Shown piece by piece: positions 14,688 to 21,248 of a stretch of DNA of 21,248 bases (the first letter of the stretch is position 1; every line of letters begins with the position of its first letter). This stretch comes from DATFXM01 sp035315885 (lineage in GTDB: Bacteria; Acidobacteriota; Blastocatellia; UBA7656): positions 1 through 21,248 of the forward strand of contig DATFXM010000027.1 in assembly GCA_035315885.1 (NCBI GenBank). The letters run 5' to 3'. The notes beneath the pieces are model-generated. The model saw only the letters and a program-made list of their open reading frames with translations. It made no database searches and was not told the DNA's origin. The translations under genes and the position numbers were made by a program.

Positions 14688-15236
14688 ATCGATTCCCTCC
14701 AGGGCGCATTCCGTCGCGCAATCTCGCCATAAAGTATGATGAATCTATCGAATTCATAATCGGGATAAAAATCCCAGTTGAGGATTCGGTGAGGGTAAAC
14801 TGATCATCATGTTAGGCGGATAGTCTCTTCTGAGAGCCGCAATGTCATGCTCCATGCTTATCCGCCAACGAGCACATATTGATTCTACGTTGACGATCTG
14901 TTCTTTTGCCATCTCTGGAGTCTAGCCGGCTGATGGCTCGCGGGAATGATGGGTCAACTTCCTCCAGATGCTTGCCGGAGTAATCAGAGGCGAAAGTCTT
15001 CGATGATTGAGCGCGTCCTTTGTACCCTCCGCTCCTGCCGATCTCTACCATCTCCCGCGGACCTCTGCCACACCGAGAGGTGCGGTTCGAGCGGGGATCG
15101 TAGAGCGAGCGAACAAGCGAAGATCAGAATTGAACCCGTAAGTGCCGGAGTGGCGTGAGGCCGGTAAAAAAAAAGCTGGCGGCCTCGGAATCATCATCGG
15201 ATTCGCAATCTTCAGTTTTCCAGGAGAGAGAATCCA
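14688..15236. other. Gene-free interval with several small inverted repeats
   Basis: No convincing gene in about 550 bp. It must carry the promoters of the divergent debranching-enzyme gene and the gene at 15237. Visible dyads are GGGAT/ATCCC around AAAA (14762-14775), GGCGGATA (14815-14822) matching TATCCGCC (14859-14866) across 36 bases, and ACCTCT (15061-15066) matching AGAGGT (15076-15081). None has a terminator U-tract. Open frames here on the minus strand (14845-15051, 15045-15299) lack family resemblance. Confidence 0.5.
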
Positions 15237-16070
15237 ATGAAGCGCAGGGTTTGCATCGCGCCACGGCCGCCGCACGAAGTTGTTGCAAACATCAAGCACG
15301 ATCTCGGTACCTACGTTGACTGCGTCAACGACCGTCTATTCGGAACAGGACGGCTTGTTTCGGTCTTACTAATTTCAGTTTTTCTGTTTTTGCCTGTTGC
15401 GAACGCGCAGGAACCACACACTCCTGAATCGGCGCTCAGTATACCGATGGATACCGACTGGACTATCGACCCAGCCTCGCCTGAAGTCGGAGTGAACGGA
15501 AAGAATCTTCACCCCAGTGTTTGCGTCGAGAGCGACGGGTCGACGTATCTGAGCTTCCAGTTTCCGCGTTCGCCCCTCAGTGATCCCTACGCTACAGGCA
15601 CCAGGTACGGCTACATGGTTCATCCGGTGAGCCGCCCAATCAGTGGCAGTCATCTCGTGATGGTGATCCGCGAAGTGTTAAAGAAGGGTCAGCCAGAGTT
15701 CAATTCAGATGACCCGTTGACTGATCCTCGCTGCCATGCGTCGGCGCGCGTGCGGTTCTTCATTCAAAGAGGACGGACTCTTTACGGGGGGAGCGAGTGG
15801 TACCGGCTCTATTCGAATCCAGTCTCGTACGATTTGAGCACGGTGTTGGAGCACAGCGGCGAGTACGTCACGCTGACAGCCCCGATTGATCCCTCGCAGT
15901 GGTCGAATGTCAACGGGCACTTCGGAAGCCAGAATCCGTCGGAGTTCTGGGCGACGATCAATAATCCCGGGTATATCGGGATTGTATTTGGTGGTTGTTT
16001 CTTTGGGCACGGCGTAAACGTATCGCACGGGAAGGTCAAGTTTCAGGTTTATCAACTCTACAGCTATTGA
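15237..16070 (+). CDS. Hypothetical exported protein, family not recognised
   Basis: 277 residues. The ATG at 15237 follows GGAGAGAG at plausible spacing. A hydrophobic stretch (about 39-54) ends in VANA before QEP, so cleavage after residue 57 by signal peptidase I is likely. The N-region of 38 residues before it is unusually long, and a later start cannot be excluded, though no good one is visible. The mature part is rich in beta-type, aromatic and Ser/Pro sequence: SYLSFQF-like patches, YGYMVHPVSRPISGSHLVMV, SARVRFFIQRGRTLYGG, SEWYRLYS and a Gly-rich end, GYIGIVFGGCFFGHG. It has cysteines in SVCVESDG, DPRCHAS and GGCFFGHG. No catalytic motif or domain is recognised. A periplasmic or extracellular beta-sandwich is my guess only. 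It stands alone, with the ACT gene 219 bp downstream. Confidence 0.65.
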   Translation: MKRRVCIAPRPPHEVVANIKHDLGTYVDCVNDRLFGTGRLVSVLLISVFLFLPVANAQEPHTPESALSIPMDTDWTIDPASPEVGVNGKNLHPSVCVESDGSTYLSFQFPRSPLSDPYATGTRYGYMVHPVSRPISGSHLVMVIREVLKKGQPEFNSDDPLTDPRCHASARVRFFIQRGRTLYGGSEWYRLYSNPVSYDLSTVLEHSGEYVTLTAPIDPSQWSNVNGHFGSQNPSEFWATINNPGYIGIVFGGCFFGHGVNVSHGKVKFQVYQLYSY

Positions 16071-16289
16071 GTGGTGCCGGCCCCGTCCTCGCAAAACACT
16101 GACCTATTCAACTCACGAAAATTCCATCACCTCGAACATTCGTAGAACGAGAGGATTAATCTCTTGCATCTTACGAGCGCAGCAGGTCACCAACCTGTGT
16201 TTGAAAATGGCAGTGAGCGGCGCTAAGATCTCCGCATCACGCTACTGTCAAAAGGTCACTTGTAACATCTCAGCAGGAGGTGGCCTACG

Positions 16290-16703
16290 ATGCCAAGGAT
16301 CAAAGAACTCAACTTTCAACTGGACGATCGGCCGGGTGTTTTTGGAAAGGTCTGCCAATCGCTTGCCGATCGAGGAGTGAACATTCTGGCCTTTCAAGCC
16401 AACGCCCTGGAAGGCAAGAGCCTGGTGCGACTCGTCGTGGACAACCCCGCCGCGGCTAAAACTACCATCGGGGGCCTGGGAATGAAGTGCAATGAGGCCG
16501 ACGTCGCGCAGGTCAGCCTTCCGAACCGGCCTGGCGAGTTGGCGCGTGCGGCCTCTCAATTGGGCAATGCCGACATTAACATCGAGCATGGCTATACCGG
16601 CGTGGACCCAACGGGCAAGGCCACGTTTTTCTTCGGCGTGAAGGATGTCGACCGAGCTGTGGAGATCCTAGATCGCGCTGCTGCAAGCACCGCCCGAGGA
16701 TAG
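16290..16703 (+). CDS. Stand-alone tandem ACT-domain protein
   Basis: 137 residues made of two ACT domains (about 3-70 and 72-135) and nothing else. The first opens with ELNFQLDDRPGVFGKVCQSL and the second with AQVSLPNRPGELARAASQL; both show the N-x-D/R-P-G turn where amino-acid ligands bind. ADINIEHGYTGV in the second half is typical of the beta2-beta3 region. The ATG follows a near-perfect AGGAGGTG, so expression may be strong. Stand-alone ACT pairs sense amino acids and may act through partner proteins, but no amino-acid biosynthesis enzyme lies next to it. The ligand and partner are unknown. It forms a single-gene unit with about 220 bp upstream and 490 bp downstream free of genes. Confidence 0.88.
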   Translation: MPRIKELNFQLDDRPGVFGKVCQSLADRGVNILAFQANALEGKSLVRLVVDNPAAAKTTIGGLGMKCNEADVAQVSLPNRPGELARAASQLGNADINIEHGYTGVDPTGKATFFFGVKDVDRAVEILDRAAASTARG

Positions 16704-17193
16704 TACGCATAGCTGACTAAAGTGGGAGACCGAATAGACCTTTATTGAAGGCAGCGTGAGCAAGTAGTAGTGTATGCACGGCTCCATGGACGAGATCTCA
16801 GACTAACCCCTCGCCGATTTAAACGCCAAATTGCTTTGCGGTGATTCGAGGGAACCCCGACGACCAATCTGCAAAGCGGACGAATGTTCTCGCTTGTTCG
16901 CCCTTGGTTTTGTTCCGGTCCAACAGGTCCAAGTGGGTTTGAGTACGCCGGTGTAACGTTGAGGGAGAGCTTCGAGATGCAACTGAAGCAATAATAGCGA
17001 CAGCTTCAGCTACGATCGTATAATCCCAAGTGGAATAGAATAGAAAAATACTTGCTGGTTGGTCTGCCGCCGAACACTCGATTCACCGAAGGCAGGCCAG
17101 CAGAGGCTTCGACTACCACCAATGTTACAGGCCGGCCCGGTGATCGCGGCCATTCGGCATCCAGCCCGGCTGGTTCCGGCCAAGAAAAGCATC
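16704..17193. other. Gene-free interval; one unassigned protein-like open stretch on the minus strand
   Basis: No recognised gene on either strand in about 490 bp. On the minus strand a frame without start codon stays open from about 17070 down to a TAA at 16819. It reads THLDLLDRNKTKGEQART, then FVRFADWSSGFPRITAKQFG. It may be a gene remnant, a dispersed repeat or chance. The part next to 17194 should carry the promoter of the kinase-like gene. Confidence 0.4.
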
Positions 17194-18072
17194 ATGATGG
17201 ACCTTGAAACCTACAAGAAGCGCGTCCGTGAGTTTTGCCCGGATCTCAATATTGAAAGCGCGGAGCTTAATAGCGAAGGGTTGCTGAATGATGTTGTGGT
17301 CATCAACCGCGACTTTGTGTTCAGGTTTGCTAAACATGAATATGGCTATAAGGACCCAAAAGAGGAGGCTCTTGTCCTTCGTCTGTTGCGAAGGTACATC
17401 TCGCTGCCAATTCCAGAGCCCTTTTTTGATAGTCATGATGCGCTAGCTTACCGATTCATTCCCGGAGAGGCTTTGCGCCGTGACATGCTCATGAAGCTGA
17501 CGGAATCGAACCAACAGCAGATAGCTGACCAGTTGGCGCGTTTCTGTAGAGAACTGCACAACGTGCCGGTCAACGGGACAACCAATGACGAGCTGCCGAT
17601 GGCCGATGCGTTGATGAAATATGAAGGCTGGCTGAATGTCTATGAGAGAATCTGCGAGAAGGTTTTCCCTCTCTTACAACGACACCAGCGTGAGTGGGCA
17701 ACGGAACACTTCGAGTCTCAACTAGCAGATCGAAGTAATTTCGAGTACGAGCTCAGAATGGTGGACACCGATTTAGCGCCCTACCATATTATGTTTGATC
17801 AAGAAAAGAGTCGGATCAGCGGCATCATTGACTTCGGCTGCGCTGGTCTTGGTGATCCCGCGATTGACTTCGGTGTTGTCATAAACGCATATGGTGAGTC
17901 ATTCCTGAATCGGTTCTATGATGTGTATCCAGAGGCAGAAGGATACTTGAAGCGCGCACGTTTCTACGCTGGAGCTATTGAACTACGTTGGGTTCTACAA
18001 GGCATCGAAAGAGGGGACCAGATCTGGTTTGCGGCGCACATCGGAGGTGCAAGAGACATGAAGTATGCCTGA
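17194..18072 (+). CDS. Aminoglycoside phosphotransferase (APH)-family kinase-like protein
   Basis: 292 residues from the ATG at 17194 (a second ATG follows directly). The frame is open back to a TTG at 17059, but those 45 residues look like translated intergenic DNA. The N-lobe shows NDVVVINRDFVFRF (32-45), where family members bind ATP, then FIPGEAL (88-94), LARFCRELHNVP (114-125) and the C-lobe. The catalytic loop reads VDTDLAPYHIMFD (190-202), followed by SGIIDFGCAGLGDPAIDFG (209-227) with the metal-binding Asp213. The usual Brenner motif is H-x-D-x4-N. Here Asp193 is kept, but the His is Asp191 and the Asn is His198. Members phosphorylate aminoglycosides, sugars, choline or other small molecules, so the name does not prove resistance. 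No resistance or mobile gene is nearby. The ribosome binding site is weak (AAGAAAAG). Confidence 0.83.
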   Translation: MMDLETYKKRVREFCPDLNIESAELNSEGLLNDVVVINRDFVFRFAKHEYGYKDPKEEALVLRLLRRYISLPIPEPFFDSHDALAYRFIPGEALRRDMLMKLTESNQQQIADQLARFCRELHNVPVNGTTNDELPMADALMKYEGWLNVYERICEKVFPLLQRHQREWATEHFESQLADRSNFEYELRMVDTDLAPYHIMFDQEKSRISGIIDFGCAGLGDPAIDFGVVINAYGESFLNRFYDVYPEAEGYLKRARFYAGAIELRWVLQGIERGDQIWFAAHIGGARDMKYA

Positions 18073-18877
18073 GAACGAAGGCTATGCCGAACTCTAGCAT
18101 CGAGCGGATCGGGCCAAAGCAATCTTGTTATGCTTCGGCAGTTTCTCGGTGGCGCGCCCGCTGATGCCGAGGTTATTCTTCGTCGACACGGTTCACAGCT
18201 CCAACTTGTAGGCATCACTTTGCAACCCGCCACAATTCGACATTTTCGTTCCAGCCAGACTTGTCAATTGCCTGGTTTCCACAAAGCATCGCGTAACTCC
18301 AGTAACGCCCTAACTGCACACCCAACGTTCAGCGAAAAAACATGCCGGACTTCCAGTATTGTGGTTTACAATTAACGAATCTTCATGATTTCCTTTGAAG
18401 GAGAACACCGGATATCGAGGGGCTGCTTCTGCATGCAGCGTAATCCGTTGAGCTTAAAGAAGGACGCTATCCAATTTTTCCGACAAGCATCACTTTTTGT
18501 CGGTTAGCCCGCAACTGAGGCCGTTCAGTTAGCGGTTTGGCAGTCCCTGGCAGACCTGCATTTCACAGGATCGAAAACGACAGTGCTGGTCGCCGAGTCC
18601 TCCCCAGATTTTGCGAGAGTTCGTGGGCTGAGTCTCTTAAGCATACGCCGCTATGAAAATGTCGAAGCGTCTGCCTCGAGTCACCTTGCGAGCAACCGAA
18701 AGCTCAGCTGCAACCCACTCGGCTGCAACCATTCGGCTGCGAGAGTGATGTAACCAGGCCTTCGATAACAATGCGCTTGCCTCATGAAATGATCTGGGCA
18801 GAAATCCCTTAAGTGAGTGGGTAGACCTGCCCAAAACGTCGGTTGCCGGACACCCCAGGCGATAAGGATCGAAAGTC
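18073..18877. other. Gene-free interval of about 800 bp with a hairpin and unassigned open stretch
   Basis: No gene recognised. A 7-bp stem, CCGACAA (18480-18486) and TTGTCGG (18497-18503), is preceded rather than followed by T-rich sequence, so it is not a standard plus-strand terminator. A plus frame without an early start codon is open from 18508 to about 18770 (AVQLAVWQSLADLHFTGSK, later VLVAESSPDFARVRGLSL) and could be a decayed gene. Three short GCTGCAACC/GCTGCGAG copies lie at 18707-18743. The end must hold the promoter of the phosphatase gene. Confidence 0.4.
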
Positions 18878-21248
18878 ATGTCATGGGCAGACAAGCACGG
18901 GATCGCCACGCGTCTAACGCTCGGCGATGACAATCCAGAACGTTTGCCGCTAGTTCTGTGCGGGCCAATTCTTCGGCGTACTGAGCCCGACTCGGTAACG
19001 GTGTGGGTAGCCTTGAAGAAACCTCGCAACGTTACTTTGCGCTGCTACTCTCAGGCGCCGCCGCCTTTTGAAGGCTTAAGAGAAGAGCTGCGGGGCACGC
19101 GCAAAAGTGTGCGACTGGGCCAGAATCTTCACGTCGTCGCAGTGACAGCCGAGCCCGTAGATGCCGATCGTCCGCTGACGCCCGGAACGGTCTACTTCTA
19201 CAACCTCTTCTTTTCGGTCAGTGACGAGACTCCGGTTCCTGAAACTGAAGAACACCTCAATAGCCCGAATATCTTCTCGCTCGCGGGGGCGCCTACATCG
19301 GCCGACGACCTTCTGCCGACTGGCTTGAGTTACTCTGACAAGCATAAGCTGCCCGGTTTTTCACTCCCTCCGGACGAGCTCAACAAACTGCGCATCATCA
19401 ATGGCTCCTGTCGACAGCCACACGCAACAGGACTGGATGCGTTGCCGGCGCTGGATGAGATCATCAAGCTTGACGCTTCAAAACCCGACGATCGTCCCCA
19501 CCTGTTGCTGCTCACCGGCGACCAGATTTATGCCGACGACGTCGCCCCCGGCCTTCTCTTCGTGTTGATGGAGGCCGACGAGGCATTGCTTGGCTGGAAC
19601 GAGCGCGACCGCTTACCCGACGTCCCTCCTGAGCGGCTAGACGAGCTCGACCCCGGACATCGAAAGCAGCTAGTCCGCAAGACTGCGGGATTCACAACCG
19701 AAGACCCCGAGAGCCATCTTGTTACTCTCGGCGAATACTACTCCATGTATCTGTTCACCTGGTCAGACGTACTTTGGCCGATTCAGTTTCCGGAATTCAA
19801 CGATCTGGAGGACGACTCGCTCAAGCACCGCAAGTTCAACACCGAGCGCAAGAAGTTGCTGGCCTATCGTAAAGCCATACCTCAAGTGCGCCGCGTGCTC
19901 GCCAACGTGCCCACTTACATGATGGTTGACGACCACGATATCACCGACGACTGGAACATGCTTCGAGACTGGTGCGAGCAGATCTACAAGCGTCCGCTGG
20001 GACGGCGTGTAGTTCAAAACGGTCTGCTGGCGTACGCCATCTTTCAAGCGTGGGGAAACACGCCCGACAGCTTTGCACCGGGCACTCCCGGTGATGATCT
20101 GCTGGCGTCTGCACGAGCCTGGTCCGCGGCACAAGCGGTGAACCCGAACATCGACCAGCGAATCGCCAGACTGGTGGGTGTTCCCGGCACTCTATCCTCT
20201 GGCGGCGAGTTCAGCGCGTTCTTTATCGAGGACGAAAGTGGATCCTTACAGCTGGCGACCGCGGGCTCGTTGACATGGCACTACACAATCAAAGGTCCGA
20301 AGTTTGAGATCATCGTAACCGATTCGCGTACTCAGAGGGGCTATAGCAAGACAGATAAGTATGCTCCGGCGGATCATCTGGGGACGAACGCATTGGAGGA
20401 GCAGGTTCCCCTGGATAACGTGGACCCGAACAAACTGATGATCATTGTGTCCACCAACAACATATTCACCCTCCCTTCATTCAACGCGGACACTGTCTAT
20501 GGTCACAACTTCATTTGGGCGTGGTGGTACTTTGTTTTTCGCATCGGCACCGATTTCCTGCTGCCTTTATTGCAAGCGATTCACATAGCACCACAATTTA
20601 CTCACTACAATCCGGATAAGAACGAATCATGGGTACCTCAAACCCCGGGGTTTGAATCACTCTTATCGCGGCTTGCGAGACGCGCCGCGTCGGACGACGG
20701 TATTCGAAAGTCTCGAATTCTCCTTCTGACGGGCGACGTACATTTTAGCTGGGCGTCGCGAATGCAATACTGGGCCGACCATCCCTTTCAAGCTCCCACT
20801 TCCGACGCACAGCCTGTCGAAGCCATCATTGCTCAATTAGGCTCGAGCCCGTTCAAAAAAGAAGAGACCTTCGCTGATAAATTCCACTCGTGGGGCTACA
20901 TACCGATGACCGACAGCCTGCCGGGACCTATTCGGTGGTTCGGGTGGAATAACCCCGGCTCACTCATCATCGCTCCCCAGGACTTGAATCGAATGGTGGA
21001 TTGGGCGCAGATGAAAATTCGCCTTCAGAACCATAAGCCGCCGATGCTTGCCCTCATAGACGTTCCTGACGCGAGCACAAACTTGCCACGGCCTGACTGG
21101 CGCTACCGGCTTGATTTCATCCTTGGGGAAGGAATACCCAACGGCTCCAGCCCAAGTCAGCTTGGGAAGCCTGGTCCCACTGACGCCGAGGGATGGATGG
21201 ATGTTGCGAGCGGGGCTCAACGCAGGCATCGAGAATATGCGCAGAAGT
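18878..21248 (+). CDS. PhoD-like metallophosphatase (alkaline phosphatase D family), cut by right window edge
   Basis: Open for 790 codons without a stop to the window end. The ATG at 18878 is fixed by an in-frame TAA at 18863 and has AAGGA nine bases upstream. Residues about 10-140 form a beta-rich N-terminal domain (LVLCGPILRRTEPDSVTVWV) as seen before PhoD-like phosphatase domains. Metal and active-site motifs are GDQIYADD (214-221), DDHDITDDWN (351-360) and LLTGDVHFSWAS with Asp620 and His622. Members hydrolyse phosphomonoesters or phosphodiesters with a binuclear metal centre (Fe/Ca in PhoD). Classical PhoD is exported by the Tat system. This protein has no signal peptide or twin-arginine motif at its start, so it seems cytoplasmic or exported by another route. 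It is also longer than classical PhoD. The substrate is unknown and the C-terminus lies outside the window. Confidence 0.88.
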   Translation, partial: MSWADKHGIATRLTLGDDNPERLPLVLCGPILRRTEPDSVTVWVALKKPRNVTLRCYSQAPPPFEGLREELRGTRKSVRLGQNLHVVAVTAEPVDADRPLTPGTVYFYNLFFSVSDETPVPETEEHLNSPNIFSLAGAPTSADDLLPTGLSYSDKHKLPGFSLPPDELNKLRIINGSCRQPHATGLDALPALDEIIKLDASKPDDRPHLLLLTGDQIYADDVAPGLLFVLMEADEALLGWNERDRLPDVPPERLDELDPGHRKQLVRKTAGFTTEDPESHLVTLGEYYSMYLFTWSDVLWPIQFPEFNDLEDDSLKHRKFNTERKKLLAYRKAIPQVRRVLANVPTYMMVDDHDITDDWNMLRDWCEQIYKRPLGRRVVQNGLLAYAIFQAWGNTPDSFAPGTPGDDLLASARAWSAAQAVNPNIDQRIARLVGVPGTLSSGGEFSAFFIEDESGSLQLATAGSLTWHYTIKGPKFEIIVTDSRTQRGYSKTDKYAPADHLGTNALEEQVPLDNVDPNKLMIIVSTNNIFTLPSFNADTVYGHNFIWAWWYFVFRIGTDFLLPLLQAIHIAPQFTHYNPDKNESWVPQTPGFESLLSRLARRAASDDGIRKSRILLLTGDVHFSWASRMQYWADHPFQAPTSDAQPVEAIIAQLGSSPFKKEETFADKFHSWGYIPMTDSLPGPIRWFGWNNPGSLIIAPQDLNRMVDWAQMKIRLQNHKPPMLALIDVPDASTNLPRPDWRYRLDFILGEGIPNGSSPSQLGKPGPTDAEGWMDVASGAQRRHREYAQK

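Noticed and set aside
13866..14732. Plus-strand open frame of 288 codons opposite the debranching enzyme
   Set aside because: It lies wholly over conserved glucosidase-family coding sequence and its product has no family motifs.
17059..17193. TTG start extending the APH-like protein by 45 residues
   Set aside because: The extension reads like translated intergenic DNA; family similarity begins at MMDLETYKKRV.
18290..18330. Integron attC-like look of the GCCCTAAC and CAACGTT words
   Set aside because: No paired R/L boxes with the required complementarity and no integrase or cassette-like genes nearby.
18130..18375. Open frame of 81 codons after the APH-like gene
   Set aside because: No ribosome binding site, no recognisable domain, and amino-acid composition typical of non-coding sequence.
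1..21248. CRISPR arrays, tRNA or rRNA genes, transposases and phage genes
   Set aside because: I looked for regularly spaced repeats, cloverleaf-like sequence and transposase motifs and saw none; the only strong periodicities are coding repeats.

Overview
The window reads as a stretch of an ordinary chromosome from a soil-type Gram-negative bacterium, most likely an Acidobacteriota (Blastocatellia-like) genome. The main pointer is the winged-helix/TM/PD40-propeller regulator at 1163-3487, an architecture that is very abundant in that phylum. The many secreted repeat proteins, the moderately high GC and the loosely packed single-gene units fit. This assignment is an inference. There is no rRNA, tRNA, CRISPR array, insertion sequence or phage gene.

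Layout. 3-1046 (+): C-terminal part of an ABC exporter half-transporter, cut by the left edge. 1163-3487 (-): membrane-anchored one-component regulator, with tandem 10-bp direct repeats just upstream of its start. 3725-4519 (+): MddA-like methanethiol S-methyltransferase, divergent from the regulator. 4720-6378 (+): secreted protein of seven exact 52-residue repeats plus a DUF11 domain. 6525-8387 (+): secreted fibrous modular protein (DNRLRE domain, collagen-like segment, carbohydrate-binding-like module, YadA-head-like repeats). A strong hairpin terminator at 8474-8501 separates it from the convergent SDR oxidoreductase (8551-9282, -). The SDR is divergent from a small ArsR-type regulator (about 9445-9738, +), with an operator-like dyad between them. 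The ArsR gene overlaps by one base a large secreted HEAT-repeat/PQQ-propeller protein (9738-12080, +).

12100-12464 (-) holds the wreck of an ankyrin-repeat gene, scattered over three frames. 12540-14687 (-) is an amylo-alpha-1,6-glucosidase-type glycogen debranching enzyme. 15237-16070 (+) is an unrecognised exported protein. 16290-16703 (+) is a stand-alone tandem ACT-domain protein. 17194-18072 (+) is an aminoglycoside-phosphotransferase-fold kinase with an unusual catalytic loop. 18878-21248 (+) is a PhoD-like metallophosphatase that runs off the right edge. Three gene-free gaps (14688-15236, 16704-17193, 18073-18877) contain only small dyads and unassigned open stretches.

How the genes work together: I see no single pathway. 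The plausible functional pairs are (a) the wHTH-propeller regulator and mddA, which share a divergent intergenic region, (b) the SDR and ArsR, which share a divergent region with a dyad, and (c) two consecutive secreted surface/matrix-type proteins (4720-8387). I found no convincing new multi-gene system. The observations most worth checking are the direct-repeat operator, the ArsR/SDR switch, the composite fibrous protein, the homogenised 156-bp repeats, the HEAT-PQQ fusion and the ankyrin pseudogene.
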